Shown: positions 18,371-29,636 of the stretch, piece by piece
Numbering within the stretch: position 1 is the first letter of the stretch
How the letters are laid out: each line of letters begins with the position of its first letter
Origin: Sneathiella chinensis
GTDB taxonomy: Bacteria > Pseudomonadota > Alphaproteobacteria > Sneathiellales > Sneathiellaceae
DNA length: 64,000 nucleotides
Assembly (NCBI RefSeq): GCF_012720115.1
Contig: NZ_VNWN01000002.1
Location: 434,001-498,000, forward strand
Direction of reading: 5' to 3'
Program-made: the position numbers and the translations under genes
Notes under the pieces: model-generated
Told to the model about the DNA's origin: nothing
Database searches by the model: none
The model's input: only the letters and a program-made list of their open reading frames with translations

Positions 18371-19045
18371 CTACTCCGACTTCGGTTCTTCAACCTGCAT
18401 GCCCGGGTTCCGAAAACCTGCCAATTTCGAAACTTCGGCCATGAACTTTTCCGCGAGCCTGCTCTGTATCATGCAAACATGAACAGCATTATCCCGGCCC
18501 AATGCCTTGCTCAATTCGTCGATGTTGAACAGTTCAATCAGTGGCAGTTCTTTCGCTAACCGCCGCAATTTGCTTCGTCCATCATCGGCGCCGTCGTAAG
18601 CCGCTAACAATGCAACGGCCTTACCAGCCTTCAGGGATTGTTCCACCTTGGCAAAACCCGTGGTGACAAATCCGCTCTTGCGCCCCAGACCCAACAGGTC
18701 GAGGCACCGTTTGGCCAAGCTGCGTTCAACATTTTCCGGCAAGTCTGGATCATGTTTGACCACGCGTTTGGCCGATCTTGAAAACAACCCCTTCTTCAGG
18801 GCCATTTCCAGCATCTCTCTCTGGCTCGTTACCCACATGCCCCGTCCGGGCAATTTCATGTGGATATCATGAACCAGCATTCCATCAGGCGAGACGACAA
18901 AGCGAAGCATCTTCGCTTTGTCCTGAACCTGCCCAGAGGCTATACACCGCCGGACCGGTTCACTCAAGCCTCGTTGTTTGTTTAGAGAAGAAGCTCTAGG
19001 CTTCTTCTTCTGTACTTTCGTCTTCACCAGCGGGTTCCTCGTCAT
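18371..19045 (-). CDS. YlxR (DUF448) RNA-binding protein fused to an L7Ae-like domain
   Basis: This 224-aa protein has an N-terminal YlxR domain ([33 protein letters not shown]) and a C-terminal L7Ae/YlxQ-like domain ([30 protein letters not shown]). Alphaproteobacteria commonly carry this fused form between nusA and infB, where Firmicutes have two separate genes. It probably binds RNA and acts in translation or transcription coupling. The ATG at 19045 overlaps the nusA 3' end by 50 bp. No better start with a ribosome-binding site is visible before the YlxR domain, so the exact N-terminus is uncertain. Confidence 0.85.
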   Translation of the reverse strand: MTRNPLVKTKVQKKKPRASSLNKQRGLSEPVRRCIASGQVQDKAKMLRFVVSPDGMLVHDIHMKLPGRGMWVTSQREMLEMALKKGLFSRSAKRVVKHDPDLPENVERSLAKRCLDLLGLGRKSGFVTTGFAKVEQSLKAGKAVALLAAYDGADDGRSKLRRLAKELPLIELFNIDELSKALGRDNAVHVCMIQSRLAEKFMAEVSKLAGFRNPGMQVEEPKSE

Positions 19046-20555
19046 CGAACCAGTGTGCCCGGGCGGCCATGATAATGTTGTTCGCGCTTTCCATATCAAG
19101 GCCGAACTCGCGAAGAATTCCGTCTTCCTGATTGATCAGTTCGTCGCCGGACAGGTCCGCGAGATCATCCAGTTCCTTGATGCCGGCTTCCCCAAGGGCA
19201 ACCACCATGGCAGGGGACAGGATTTCCAGGGCGACCAGTTCGTCACTGACGCCAAGTTCCTGCCGCTTTTCTTCCATTTCGGCGTGGAAGGACTGGATAT
19301 ATTCCTGTGCGCGGCGGATCAGTTCTTCGGCGATTTCCTCGTCAAAGCCCTCGATATCGGCAATCTCACCGACTTCCGCGAACATCACATCCTCGATAGA
19401 GGTGAACCCCTCCGTGGACAGAAGCTGCGCAATGGTTTCATCCACATCCAGACAATCCATGAAGGTCTGGGTGCGTTCGGTAAACTCGGCCTGACGGCGG
19501 GAGGATTCTTCTTCCTCGGTCAGGATGTCGATGTCCCAGCCGGACAGCTGTGTGGCCAGACGGACATTCTGGCCGCGGCGACCGATCGCCAGGGACAGTT
19601 GCTCATCCGGGACCACAACCTCGATGCGGTTGGCTTCTTCATCCAGAACCACCTTGGCAACCTCGGCCGGGGCCAGCGCGTTCACAATGAAGCTGGCCTG
19701 ATCCGGGGACCACTGGATGATGTCGATTTTCTCACCCTGCAGTTCGTTGACCACGGCCTGCACGCGGGAGCCCCGCATACCGACACAGGCACCAACCGGG
19801 TCGATGCTGGGATCGTTGGACAGTACGGCAATCTTGGCGCGGCTTCCCGGATCGCGGGCAACGGCCTTGATTTCAATGATGCCGTCATAGATTTCCGGCA
19901 CTTCCTGACCGAACAGTTTGGCCATGAATTGCGGATGGCTGCGGCTCAGGAAAATTTGCGGACCGCGCTGTTCGCGGCGCACGTCATAGATATAGGCGCG
20001 GATGCGGTCTCCCTGACGGAAACTTTCGCGCGGCAGCATCTCGTCGCGGCGGATGATGGCGTCGGCCCGGCCCAGATCGACCGTCACATTGCCATACTCG
20101 ACCCGCTTGACGATACCGTTGATGATATCGCCGACGCGATCCTTGTATTCGTTGAACTGGCGTTCCCGTTCGGCTTCCCGCACCTTCTGGACAATCACCT
20201 GCTTGGCGGTCTGGGCGGAAATGCGTCCGAAATCAATCGGCGGCAGGGGATCGGTCAGAAGATCACCAATTTCCAGACCTTCCTTGGCGATAACAGGATC
20301 GCTTGCCGGAATCTGGGTGGCTTCATTCTCGACTTCCTCGACCACTTCGCGGACGCGGGCCAACTTGATTTCGCCCGTGCGCCGGTCGATAGAGGCCCGG
20401 ATGTCGTTTTCATGACCATATTTGGCACGCGCGGCTTTCTGGATTGCCTCTTCCATGGCTTCCAGAACAATGTCCCGTTCGATGCCTTTTTCACGTGCAG
20501 CAGCGTCTGCAACTTGCAACAATTCAAGGCGATTTAAACTTGCAGCCGATTCCAT
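18996..20555 (-). CDS. nusA: Transcription termination/antitermination factor NusA
   Basis: NusA binds RNA polymerase and nascent RNA and controls pausing, termination and antitermination. The 519-aa protein has an N-terminal polymerase-binding domain (start to about residue 125), an S1 domain, two KH domains ([19 protein letters not shown] and [16 protein letters not shown]), and two C-terminal helix-hairpin-helix repeats (about residues 360-500) with an acidic tail. It follows rimP after 26 bp in the conserved operon. Confidence 0.97.
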   Translation of the reverse strand: MESAASLNRLELLQVADAAAREKGIERDIVLEAMEEAIQKAARAKYGHENDIRASIDRRTGEIKLARVREVVEEVENEATQIPASDPVIAKEGLEIGDLLTDPLPPIDFGRISAQTAKQVIVQKVREAERERQFNEYKDRVGDIINGIVKRVEYGNVTVDLGRADAIIRRDEMLPRESFRQGDRIRAYIYDVRREQRGPQIFLSRSHPQFMAKLFGQEVPEIYDGIIEIKAVARDPGSRAKIAVLSNDPSIDPVGACVGMRGSRVQAVVNELQGEKIDIIQWSPDQASFIVNALAPAEVAKVVLDEEANRIEVVVPDEQLSLAIGRRGQNVRLATQLSGWDIDILTEEEESSRRQAEFTERTQTFMDCLDVDETIAQLLSTEGFTSIEDVMFAEVGEIADIEGFDEEIAEELIRRAQEYIQSFHAEMEEKRQELGVSDELVALEILSPAMVVALGEAGIKELDDLADLSGDELINQEDGILREFGLDMESANNIIMAARAHWFDDEEPAGEDESTEEEA

Positions 20556-20581
20556 GACTTATATTCCGTCCAATTATCAGA

Positions 20582-21073
20582 TCAGGAGCTGGTGCCGCCC
20601 TGGGTCGCGGCAATCAATTCGTCTGTTAAAACCAGTTTTGCCTTTCTCAAATCGGAAAAAGGCAAGGTGTATGTTTCTCCTGTGTCCGTATTGAGGAGGA
20701 TCATCTCCCCATCCGTTCCCAGAAGTTTTCCGCGATAGCGGCGCTGACCATCCACGGCCGCATCCAGTTCAACCTTGGCCTCGAAACCGGACCAGCGGTC
20801 GAAATCTTTCAGGCGTGTCAGTGGCCGGTCAATACCGGGGGACGATACTTCCAGATCGTATGCCCCGGAAATCGGGTCTTCCACATCAAGCAGTGCAGAC
20901 ACCATGCGGCTGACTTCCTCGCAGCCCTCAATGGTCATGGTGCCGTCTTCCTTTTCGGCCATGATCTGCAGAATTGGCCGGTCACCTCCTGTGAAGGTCG
21001 CGCGGACCAGTTCGTATCCCATATCCTCAAGCGAAGGTTTGATAAGCTCAGCTATTTTGGCGGTCGGATCCAA
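20582..21073 (-). CDS. rimP: Ribosome maturation factor RimP
   Basis: RimP is a 163-aa factor for 30S assembly. The family pattern is visible in LEDMGYELVRATFTGGDRPILQI, VSRMVSALLDVEDPISGAYDLEVSSPGIDRPL and the C-terminal SH3-like half. The start is a TTG at 21073 supported by GAGGAAG seven bases upstream; no ATG fits. It is first in the rimP-nusA-ylxR-infB-rbfA-truB-rpsO-pnp operon. A 180-bp gap upstream probably contains the main promoter. Confidence 0.94.
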   Translation of the reverse strand: MDPTAKIAELIKPSLEDMGYELVRATFTGGDRPILQIMAEKEDGTMTIEGCEEVSRMVSALLDVEDPISGAYDLEVSSPGIDRPLTRLKDFDRWSGFEAKVELDAAVDGQRRYRGKLLGTDGEMILLNTDTGETYTLPFSDLRKAKLVLTDELIAATQGGTSS

Positions 21074-21192
21074 TGAACTTCCTCACATGTTGTCGTCAGT
21101 GCCGAAAAAAAAGGGCCAGAAAATAAAAAACAGCGGACCTTCGGCCCACTGTCCCGGAGCCCATCCTTTCGGTGAGCGAACAGTATTTAATT

Positions 21193-21207
21193 AGCTATAT
21201 AATAGCT
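21193..21207. promoter_or_regulatory. Palindrome and possible -10 region upstream of rimP
   Basis: AGCTATATAATAGCT is a near-perfect 15-bp palindrome in the trmB-rimP gap. On the minus strand it carries the A/T-rich ATTATATA that could serve as the -10 of the rimP operon promoter, with TTGGCT 17 bases further upstream. It may be a promoter, an operator or both; the -35 match is weak. Confidence 0.35.
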
Positions 21208-21252
21208 GAGTCAGCGCCAAAGCCAAGTTTTTTCTTGTATCAGGCTTTCATA

Positions 21253-21954
21253 TCAGGCGCGTGGGACCCGGCGGAACCGGTAGTAGACCGACCGCCTGCC
21301 TTCCCGCTCCGCTTTCGCCTCATAGCGGGTTTTGGGCCAATCCGGGCCACGCACAAGCCAGTCTGACGGGGATTCCGCTGTCCAGACGAAGTCTTTTGAC
21401 TGCAGCATGAACCACAGAATCCATGCACCGTAATCCGTATGGTCGGTTGCAATTCTCAGTTCCGCATTATCCTTGAGAATGCGGGCGAGGGCATTGACAT
21501 TCTTGTGGGACACGAATCGCCGCTTCTTGTGGGACGATTTTGGCCACGGATCGGCGAACAGAAGAAACCCCTTGTCAAGGGAGGCATCCGGCAGTTTTTC
21601 CATCAGAAGCTCTGCCGCTTCATTGTGAACGCGAACGTTGGAAGAGCCGTTTTCTTCCAGCTTGCCAATCAGCGTGGCAACGCCGTTCAGGAACGGCTCG
21701 CAGCCGATAATCCCGGCTTCTGGATGGTGGTCCGCCTGCCACGCCAGATGTTCACCGGCACCAAAGCCGATTTCCAGCCAGTATTCGCGGGTTGCCGGGC
21801 CAAAAAGCCCGGCAAGGTCGATGCTGTCCCGATCCAGCGGGACACGGATTTGCGGCAGGATGTCGTCCACGGCATGGCGTTGGCCCTTGCGCAGCGGTTT
21901 GCCGCGCCGGCGACCATAAAGGATACGCTTCCGTCCTTCAGGAATTTCCGTCAT
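21253..21954 (-). CDS. trmB: tRNA (guanine-N7-)-methyltransferase
   Basis: TrmB methylates G46 in the tRNA variable loop using SAM. The 233-aa protein has the SAM-binding EIGFGAGEHLAWQA motif and the family's catalytic and tRNA-binding segments FADPWPKSSHKKRRFV and ATDHTDYGAWILW. The start is ATG 21954, nine bases after the metK stop, so the methyl-donor enzyme and a methyltransferase are co-transcribed. Longer in-frame sequence upstream lies within metK and is not part of the gene. Confidence 0.95.
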   Translation of the reverse strand: MTEIPEGRKRILYGRRRGKPLRKGQRHAVDDILPQIRVPLDRDSIDLAGLFGPATREYWLEIGFGAGEHLAWQADHHPEAGIIGCEPFLNGVATLIGKLEENGSSNVRVHNEAAELLMEKLPDASLDKGFLLFADPWPKSSHKKRRFVSHKNVNALARILKDNAELRIATDHTDYGAWILWFMLQSKDFVWTAESPSDWLVRGPDWPKTRYEAKAEREGRRSVYYRFRRVPRA

Positions 21955-21962
21955 GTCAGACC

Positions 21963-23132
<1,170 letters not shown>

Positions 23133-23212
23133 TGATTTACCTCGGCTTTCCGTTATCAGGGATTGCTGCAAACTTCATGGGAAGTTCCGCAAATTGATTC
23201 GTGCAGTCCCGA

Positions 23213-23240
23213 ACATTACTGTCTTACCTTGTTTGGTCAA
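23213..23240 (-). promoter_or_regulatory. Putative metK promoter
   Basis: TTGACC (23235-23240) and TAATGT (23213-23218) on the minus strand are 16 bases apart, giving a leader of about 75 bases before the GTG start of metK. This would let metK-trmB be expressed independently of the upstream lnt run. Confidence 0.5.
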
Positions 23241-23282
23241 GACAAGATTGCCGAACAGGGTGCTGGAGGAGCCCGGAATGCC

Positions 23283-23687
23283 TCAGTTGCCGTCGAATTC
23301 CTGTCCGCCAACCGCCTTGATCAGTTCAAACATCCTTTTCCGGATGTCCTCGTCGGGAATTCGGTAATAGGCCCGGACCAGTTCCAGTGTTTCCCGTTTT
23401 GACAGGCTTTGCTGTTCAAATTCGCTCTGGGAGGATTGCAGGCCCGGTGTGGCATAACCGGATTCGCCCGCCATGTCGTCAAAGAAGAATGAGGGGGGAA
23501 CGTCAAGAATCTGGCTGAGCTGAAAAAGCCTGCTGGCGCCGATCCGGTTGGTCCCTTTTTCATATTTCTGGATCTGCTGGAAGGTCAGGCCCAGTTCATG
23601 CCCGAGCTTTTCCTGACTGATTCCGAGTAATCGGCGGCGCAGCTTGACCCTGCTGCCCACATGAACATCCACCGGATGTTGCGGCAT
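23283..23687 (-). CDS. XRE-family helix-turn-helix regulator
   Basis: This 134-aa protein has a classic lambda-repressor-type HTH in its N-terminal half (VKLRRRLLGISQEKLGHELGLTFQQIQKYEKG, about residues 14-46). A C-terminal region (SLSKRETLELVRAYYRI to the end) is shared by a family of alphaproteobacterial regulators encoded between lnt and metK. The position suggests control of metK or of envelope genes, but no target site could be established. A perfect -10 box TATAAT lies at 23719-23724 in its upstream region. Confidence 0.88.
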   Translation of the reverse strand: MPQHPVDVHVGSRVKLRRRLLGISQEKLGHELGLTFQQIQKYEKGTNRIGASRLFQLSQILDVPPSFFFDDMAGESGYATPGLQSSQSEFEQQSLSKRETLELVRAYYRIPDEDIRKRMFELIKAVGGQEFDGN

Positions 23688-23718
23688 TATGTTGTCCCCC
23701 TTTTGAGTGCGGATTCAT

Positions 23719-23724
23719 ATTATA
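23719..23724 (-). promoter_or_regulatory. -10 box (TATAAT) upstream of the XRE regulator
   Basis: A consensus TATAAT on the minus strand lies 32 bases before the regulator's ATG, in an A/T-rich stretch. No good -35 is seen at 17 bases; the GTTAACATTGTCC sequence just upstream may hold an operator or a weak -35. Confidence 0.45.
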
Positions 23725-23830
23725 GTTGATTTTGGACAATGTTAACATACTAATCGCATTCCGTTCATATGTCCGGCTTTTTTATAGGGGTCCCGCGATT
23801 GGTCTGGATACCTGCCGGTGGAGGGGGATG

Positions 23831-23885
23831 CCAGAGCGGACCAATAAACAATAAAGGGTTGATTACCCCCTGTGTCATGCTCTGG
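23831..23885. repeat. Nested inverted repeat in the gap after lnt
   Basis: CCAGAGC (23831-23837) and GCTCTGG (23879-23885) form an outer 7-bp stem. Between them lies a small GGGT/ACCC hairpin followed on the minus strand by TTTATTG. It begins 15 bases after the lnt stop and could be the lnt terminator or a small structured RNA element. The rest of this 212-base gap shows only the promoter of the XRE gene. Confidence 0.35.
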
Positions 23886-23899
23886 AAAGTCGGCGTTTT

Positions 23900-25459
23900 T
23901 TAGGGCCGCTGCCGGAAATGTCCGATCCCGCCAATCAGCAGACATAACAGCACAAGGGTGAGGGGGAGGATTTCCCCATACCGCGCATAAAGGGTTCGTC
24001 CCGGAAGGGGCGCGGGGATCTGCCCGTCAAGAACCCCTTCACTGTTGAGGGGCAGCGAGGCCAGTACCCGGCCATAGGGATCGACAATGGCGGAGATGCC
24101 AGTATTGGCGGCCCGGATCAGGGCGACGCCCTGCTCAATGGCGCGAACCCGGCTGGTGACCAGATGCTGATAGGGGCCCGTGGTATCGCCAAACCATCCG
24201 TCATTGGTGACGTTTAGCAACCATTCGAACGGCTGTCCCTGATTGATTTCCCACGGGAAGGTCACCTCATAACAGATCAGGACGCGGGCCGCAGGCAACA
24301 GCGCGGATTGCAGCACCGATCCCGCCCCCGGCTCCGAGGCGGAGAAATCAGACATGGCATCAAGGGCCGGGATCAGGTCCACAAGGCCGATCGTTTCCAG
24401 AAAGCCGCGAAGGGGAAGATATTCCCCATACGGGACCAGATGCTGTTTGTCATAGGTGGCGTCAATCTTGCCGTGGCTGTCCAGAACGGCGACACTGTTC
24501 CAGTATTCCCGGCGGTCCGGGGATTGGCGGGGGGCGCCTGTGACGATGGCCCCGCCTTCCGGGACAATGCGCTGAAGATACTGTTTCAGATTGTCGTCGG
24601 TTGTCAGGAAGAACGGCACGGCGGTTTCGGGCCACAGATAGAGGCGCGTGCCCGGTGCGGGGGCAGCCGCGCTCATTTCCGCCAGCTTCCTGACATGGCC
24701 AAACCGGAGGGGGCGTTTCCACTTGTCGGCTTGGGGAACGTTGGGCTGCACGATCCTGAAATCACTATTTTCAAGGGGTGCCGTCGTGGCCCCGGAAAGG
24801 CGCCAATATCCGGCGCCAGCCATGACAGCCATCAGCAGAACCGTCAGGATCATGGCCCGGTTCCGAACCCGGACGCTGAGCCCCGTTTCCGCCAGCAGGG
24901 CGGGCAGGGTGCTGATCAGGACGGTCAGCAGGCTGAGGCCGTAAATGCCGATATAGGCGGTCCATTGCAGCATGGCGGGGACATCTCCCCACGCATAACC
25001 GGCAAGGTTCCACGGAAATCCGGTAAAAATGACGCCCCGGACATATTCCATGACGGTCCAGAGGCCGGCAAAGGCAATGACCCGGAGGAGCGGGTGCCCC
25101 TTGATAAGGGCGGTCAGCAGGGTCGCAAGCCCCGGAAAAATGGCGAGAAAAGCGGGCAGCGCCAGAACGGGCAGGGGGATCAGGGCCGCATGGGCGTTGG
25201 CATCAATGGTGAAGGCAACACCGATCCAGTACAGACCAGCGATAAACTGACCCCAGCCGAACCACCAGCCGATAAAGAAGGTTTGCCAGCGGGTTCGGGC
25301 GGTTGAGAGCAGTAAAAAAAGACCGCTATAGGCGATCGGAAGCAGAAAAATCAGGTGGAACGGCGCCAGTGTCAGCGCCACGCTGCCCCCCAAAAGAAAG
25401 GAGAGCAGGGCGGTTTGGAAAAAGCCAGCCCTGCTGAGACGTTCCGTCAGGACCCTCAT
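23900..25459 (-). CDS. lnt: Apolipoprotein N-acyltransferase
   Basis: Lnt adds the third acyl chain to the N-terminal Cys of lipoproteins in the inner membrane. The 519-aa protein has about seven N-terminal hydrophobic segments, a periplasmic nitrilase-like domain, and a final C-terminal helix. The catalytic Glu (WPETAVP, near 275), Lys ([12 protein letters not shown], near 336) and Cys ([10 protein letters not shown], near 395) are all present and match the E. coli spacing. Its ATG overlaps the corC stop by four bases (ATGA). Confidence 0.95.
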   Translation of the reverse strand: MRVLTERLSRAGFFQTALLSFLLGGSVALTLAPFHLIFLLPIAYSGLFLLLSTARTRWQTFFIGWWFGWGQFIAGLYWIGVAFTIDANAHAALIPLPVLALPAFLAIFPGLATLLTALIKGHPLLRVIAFAGLWTVMEYVRGVIFTGFPWNLAGYAWGDVPAMLQWTAYIGIYGLSLLTVLISTLPALLAETGLSVRVRNRAMILTVLLMAVMAGAGYWRLSGATTAPLENSDFRIVQPNVPQADKWKRPLRFGHVRKLAEMSAAAPAPGTRLYLWPETAVPFFLTTDDNLKQYLQRIVPEGGAIVTGAPRQSPDRREYWNSVAVLDSHGKIDATYDKQHLVPYGEYLPLRGFLETIGLVDLIPALDAMSDFSASEPGAGSVLQSALLPAARVLICYEVTFPWEINQGQPFEWLLNVTNDGWFGDTTGPYQHLVTSRVRAIEQGVALIRAANTGISAIVDPYGRVLASLPLNSEGVLDGQIPAPLPGRTLYARYGEILPLTLVLLCLLIGGIGHFRQRP

Positions 25460-26376
25460 TCAGGGTCCATCAGCATTTCAGGGCGACGGCGAATGCGGAC
25501 CCGTTTGACCTTGCGGGGGTCGGCATCAATGATCTCGAAATCAAGACCACTTTCATGGCTGATGATTTCGCCGCGTGTGGGGATGTGGCCTGCCAGTTGG
25601 AAGACCAGACCGCCGACCGTATCGACCTCTTCATCCTCTTCTTCCGGCAGAAGGTCGATATCCAGCAGGGCTTCCAGATCGGGGATCGGGGCGCGGGCGT
25701 CGGCCTCGATCGCGCCGGAGCCGCCAACTGCAATCAACGGGCCTTCCTGCTCGTCATGCTCATCCTCGATATCGCCGACGATTTCCTCGACCAGATCCTC
25801 GATGGTGACCAGACCGTCAATGCCGCCATATTCATCGACCACATTGGCCATGTGGGTATGGGTGGCCCGCATCTTGAGAAGCAGGTCCTGAACGGACATG
25901 GACGGGGGCACAAACAGGATTTCCCGCTTGAAAGACAGCCAGTTCGTCTTGTCTGTTTTTCCCCAGAAATGGATCAGGTCCTTGATGTGGAACATGCCGA
26001 TCACATTATCCAGCGTTTCCTCGTATACGGGCATGCGGGAATGGCTGGTTTCGGCAAACCGCTCGACAACCTGCTCAAGGGACAGGCTGGAATCGATGGC
26101 TTCAATATCGGCGCGGGGGATCATCACATCGCGAATGCACAGGTTGCTGATGCCCAATATGTTGGTCAGCATGGCCCGCTCTGACGGGTGAATGGTCTGT
26201 TCGCTGTCGTCGTGGGCTTCGATCAGCTCCTCAAGGGCGGTTCGGACACTGCTGTCCGTTTGCGGGGAAAAGCCCAGATGTTTCAGAATGTTGGATAAAA
26301 ATCCGTTTTCCGAGTCAGAGGGGCTTTCTTCCTCCGAGGAGGCATTCAGTTTTTCAGCAGAAAGATGATCGTTCAT
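25456..26376 (-). CDS. corC: CorC/HlyC-type CBS-domain protein
   Basis: This 306-aa cytosolic protein has two CBS domains (from [20 protein letters not shown] and from [30 protein letters not shown]) and a C-terminal CorC_HlyC domain ([30 protein letters not shown]). There is no membrane-spanning DUF21, which separates it from YfjD-type magnesium transporters. E. coli CorC (YbeX) is linked to magnesium efflux and ribosome assembly; the ybeY-corC-lnt order here is the same. It lies six bases from ybeY. Confidence 0.9.
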   Translation of the reverse strand: MNDHLSAEKLNASSEEESPSDSENGFLSNILKHLGFSPQTDSSVRTALEELIEAHDDSEQTIHPSERAMLTNILGISNLCIRDVMIPRADIEAIDSSLSLEQVVERFAETSHSRMPVYEETLDNVIGMFHIKDLIHFWGKTDKTNWLSFKREILFVPPSMSVQDLLLKMRATHTHMANVVDEYGGIDGLVTIEDLVEEIVGDIEDEHDEQEGPLIAVGGSGAIEADARAPIPDLEALLDIDLLPEEEDEEVDTVGGLVFQLAGHIPTRGEIISHESGLDFEIIDADPRKVKRVRIRRRPEMLMDPE

Positions 26377-26382
26377 GTTTTT

Positions 26383-26976
26383 TCAGGTAACTCCGTCCTG
26401 AAGATTACGCCCTACGAGATAAGGGTTGTCAATGTTCATTTTAGCCAGAATTTCCACTTCCAGCCCTTCCATTTCCTCGGCCTCGTCATCTTCGATATGG
26501 TCGAAGCCCAGCAGGTGCAACATGCCGTGGACCAGAAGATGGCAGAAATGGTCGTCAAGGCTCTTGCCCTGTTCCTTCGCCTCGGCCTCGACGGTGGACC
26601 GGGCAATGGCGATATCCCCCAGGAAAAGGGGCTCGTCAAAGCGGACGGCTTCTTCCAGCGTTTCGGCACTGAGATGGGTGTCGGGGAAGGACAGGACATT
26701 GGTCGGTTTGTCCTTACCGCGATATTCCCGATTGAGGTCCTGTATCTGGGGATCGTCTGTCAGCAGGATGCTGATCTCGACGGTTGCTTTCTCCATCGGT
26801 TCAGCGGCAAGAATGTCCGGCAAGGCCTGTGTCAGGCATGATTGGACAATCGTCTGGACACGGTGTTCGTCGGCAGCGCTGTCCTGTTCCCAGTTGCCCT
26901 GCTCCACTGCAATGGCAATGTCACAGGTGAAGGGTAAGTCGGCCAACCCGGTTGGCGCAGGGTCTTGATGTGTCAA
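26383..26976 (-). CDS. ybeY: Endoribonuclease YbeY
   Basis: YbeY is a zinc-dependent RNase for 16S rRNA 3' end maturation and ribosome quality control. The zinc motif HGMLHLLGFDH is present, with the preceding NREYRGKDKPTNVLSFP and LGDIAIA segments. At 197 aa it is longer than the roughly 155-residue E. coli protein, mainly from an N-terminal stretch with no clear family match. The start is a TTG at 26976 without a strong ribosome-binding site, so a later start is possible. Confidence 0.92.
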   Translation of the reverse strand: MTHQDPAPTGLADLPFTCDIAIAVEQGNWEQDSAADEHRVQTIVQSCLTQALPDILAAEPMEKATVEISILLTDDPQIQDLNREYRGKDKPTNVLSFPDTHLSAETLEEAVRFDEPLFLGDIAIARSTVEAEAKEQGKSLDDHFCHLLVHGMLHLLGFDHIEDDEAEEMEGLEVEILAKMNIDNPYLVGRNLQDGVT

Positions 26977-27055
26977 AGTCGTATCAAATACTGTGAGATC
27001 ATATCAGGGTAAATGAGGGGCGTTGCCCCCCGGTTCAAGAGGTCGGGTGCGGAAT

Positions 27056-28096
27056 TCAGCCGGATTTGGTTTTCAAATTCAGCTTTTTCTCCCGTTCATG
27101 CTCGCCGTAAGCGCGGACAATGCGGGTTACCAGCGGGTGTCGGACTACGTCGGTTTCGCCGAAATTGATGAAGTCCACGCCTTTCACGCCTTTCAGGATT
27201 GTCACCGCTTCCTGCAGGCCGGAGCGAACGCCCAGCGGCAGGTCCACCTGTGACAGGTCACCGGTAACCGCCATGCGGGAATTCTCGCCCATTCTGGTCA
27301 GCAGCATTTTCATCTGGACCGGGGTCGTGTTCTGGGCCTCGTCCAGAATGATGGCGGAGTTGGCCAGTGTCCGGCCCCGCATGAAGGCCAGTGCGGCCAC
27401 TTCAATCTCGCCATTTTCAAGGCGTTTGACCACTTCCTCGGCGGGCAGCATGTCATAAAGGGCGTCATAGAGCGGGCGAAGATACGGGTCGATCTTGTCG
27501 CGCATGTCACCGGGCAGGAAGCCCAGCTTTTCCCCCGCTTCGACGGCCGGGCGGGCCAGAATGATCCGGTCCACCTGATTCTGGATCAGCATGGAGACGG
27601 CCACGGCGACGGCCAGATAGGTCTTGCCTGTACCCGCCGGGCCAAGACCGAAGACCAGTTCATGTGTCTGCAGGGAATTGACGTAATAGGCCTGATTGCT
27701 GGAACGCGGGGTGATCCGGCGTTTCTTGGTAACAATCATTGTGCCGGTTTCCGCAACCGATCCCCGCTTGCCGTCAGAGGCAGGCCCGCCGCGCACCATG
27801 CGAATGGCCGCATCCACTTCCGCCTCGGTCACATCCAGACCCTTTTGCAGACGCTCGTAGAGATCTTCAAGAACCTGACGGGTCATGACTTGCGCGTCGG
27901 CATTGCCGGCGATGGCAAGTTTGTTGCCCCGCGGTGTAACCGATACCTCAAGCCCCTGTTCGATGCGGGCAAGGTATCTGTCATGCTCTCCGACCACCTG
28001 TGCCAGCAGGTGATTGTCTTCAAATTCTATAACGGTCTGTTGATCGTCTTTTTCTGAAGCGGCCTTCTTGTTCGGGCGAGGGGGTTGTTGCGACAC
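27056..28096 (-). CDS. PhoH-like ATPase
   Basis: This cytosolic P-loop ATPase of the PhoH family has 346 aa. A KH-like N-terminal region precedes the ATPase with Walker A (GPAGTGKT, near residue 150) and Walker B (SAIILDEAQN), followed by the TRMGENSRMAVTGDLSQVDL sensor region. It sits before ybeY as in most proteobacteria, which suggests a shared RNA-related role. I chose the GTG at 28096 because AGGAG lies five bases upstream; a GTG at 28114 that overlaps the miaB stop has no ribosome-binding site. Confidence 0.92.
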   Translation of the reverse strand: MSQQPPRPNKKAASEKDDQQTVIEFEDNHLLAQVVGEHDRYLARIEQGLEVSVTPRGNKLAIAGNADAQVMTRQVLEDLYERLQKGLDVTEAEVDAAIRMVRGGPASDGKRGSVAETGTMIVTKKRRITPRSSNQAYYVNSLQTHELVFGLGPAGTGKTYLAVAVAVSMLIQNQVDRIILARPAVEAGEKLGFLPGDMRDKIDPYLRPLYDALYDMLPAEEVVKRLENGEIEVAALAFMRGRTLANSAIILDEAQNTTPVQMKMLLTRMGENSRMAVTGDLSQVDLPLGVRSGLQEAVTILKGVKGVDFINFGETDVVRHPLVTRIVRAYGEHEREKKLNLKTKSG

Positions 28097-28110
28097 TTCT
28101 GCTCCTGTGT

Positions 28111-29472
28111 TCACGCGGCGTCGGCTACGCCACCGGATTTAAGTTTTCCGCGCAGGGAATTGGCGTTGCCTTCCTCGATAATGACCGTGGCGACGCGTCC
28201 GATCCTGTGCGGCGGGGACTGAAGGTAGACGGACTGCATATACGGGCTGCGCCCGATAAGCTGGCCTTCCTTTTTCCCTTCCCGTTCCAGAAGTACAGGG
28301 ATTTCTTTACCCTTAAATGACTGGTTGAAGGCAAGTTGCTGTTCGTTCAGCAGGGCCTGCAGGCGGGCCAACCGTTCGGACTTCACATCCTCGGGGATCA
28401 TCTGGCCTTCCAGTGCCGCCGCCGGGGTTCCGGGGCGCGGGCTGTATTTGAAGCTGTAGGCCTGGGCATAATTGACATCCCGGACAAGCTGCAGGGTGTC
28501 TTCGAAATCCTGATCCGTTTCACCGGGGAAGCCGACAATAAAGTCCCCGGACAGGGCCAGATCGGGACGATAGCTTCTCAGTTTCTCGATAATGCGGCGA
28601 TATTCCGCGCCGGTGTGGCGACGGTTCATGGCTTCGAGGATACGGTCTGAACCGGCCTGAACGGGCAAGTGCAGATAGGGCATCAGGATATCCACATCCC
28701 GATGGGCCCGGCACAGATCCTCTGTCATTTCCAGCGGGTGCGACGTGGTGTAGCGGAGGCGCTCAAGGCCGTCTATCTCGGCCAGCATCTGGATCAGCTC
28801 GGCCAGCGAGGCGGCCTTTCCGTCTTTCCGAAGCCCGTGATAGGCATTGACGTTCTGACCCAGCAGGGTGATTTCACGGGTGCCGCCCGCGACCATGCGT
28901 TTTGCTTCGGAAAGGATGTCGTCGGTGGCGCGGGAAAATTCGGCGCCGCGTGTATAGGGAACCACACAGAAGGCGCAGAACTTGTCGCAGCCTTCCTGAA
29001 CGGTGAGGAAGGCGCTCAGTTTGGTGTCGATGGCTTCTGCCGGAAGATGGTCAAACTTGGGTTCAACCGGGAAATCCGTATCCAGAACCTGTCCGGCCCC
29101 GCGGCTTGCCGCCGCCAGCATCTCGGGCAGTTTGTGATAGGATTGCGGGCCAAAAACCATGTCCACAAAGGGCGCCCGTTTCATGATTTCCTCGCCTTCG
29201 GCCTGCGCAACGCAGCCCGCAACAGCAATGATCATGTCCCCGTCGCCGGTTTTCTTGCGCTCTTCCCGCATTTTCCGCAGCACGCCCAGTTCGGAAAATG
29301 TCTTTTCCGAGGCTTTCTCGCGAATATGGCAGGTGTTCAGGATCGCCATGTCCGCAGATTGGGGCTTATCGGTCAGGTCATATCCAAGGGGGGAAAGGAT
29401 ATCGGCCATACGGTCAGAGTCATAGACATTCATCTGGCAACCGTATGTTGAAATATAAAGTTTCTTGGTCAC
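28111..29472 (-). CDS. miaB: tRNA-2-methylthio-N6-dimethylallyladenosine synthase MiaB
   Basis: MiaB adds a methylthio group to i6A37 of tRNA, using two Fe-S clusters and SAM. The 453-aa protein has the N-terminal UPF0004 domain with its three Cys residues ([36 protein letters not shown]), the radical-SAM motif CDKFCAFC, and a C-terminal TRAM domain. The start is GTG 29472, with GAGGA just upstream. Family length and motif order are typical. Confidence 0.95.
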   Translation of the reverse strand: MTKKLYISTYGCQMNVYDSDRMADILSPLGYDLTDKPQSADMAILNTCHIREKASEKTFSELGVLRKMREERKKTGDGDMIIAVAGCVAQAEGEEIMKRAPFVDMVFGPQSYHKLPEMLAAASRGAGQVLDTDFPVEPKFDHLPAEAIDTKLSAFLTVQEGCDKFCAFCVVPYTRGAEFSRATDDILSEAKRMVAGGTREITLLGQNVNAYHGLRKDGKAASLAELIQMLAEIDGLERLRYTTSHPLEMTEDLCRAHRDVDILMPYLHLPVQAGSDRILEAMNRRHTGAEYRRIIEKLRSYRPDLALSGDFIVGFPGETDQDFEDTLQLVRDVNYAQAYSFKYSPRPGTPAAALEGQMIPEDVKSERLARLQALLNEQQLAFNQSFKGKEIPVLLEREGKKEGQLIGRSPYMQSVYLQSPPHRIGRVATVIIEEGNANSLRGKLKSGGVADAA

Positions 29473-29636
29473 AATTCCTCGCTGACCACTGTAAATACCA
29501 ACTGGGTTTTTTGTCCGCAAACCCTCAGAAAAGCGGACGCAGCGCCTCTCCTATCAGGTTTCTATGCAAGAATGAAGAAATAGATGGGGAAAGTCAATCT
29601 GATGACAACCCCGCATGTTTCCGGCTTCCGCCCTGA

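Noticed and set aside
23133-23282. SAM riboswitch in front of metK
   Set aside because: I could not find the core pairing of SAM-I, SAM-II or SAM-V elements; only a promoter-like pair is seen.
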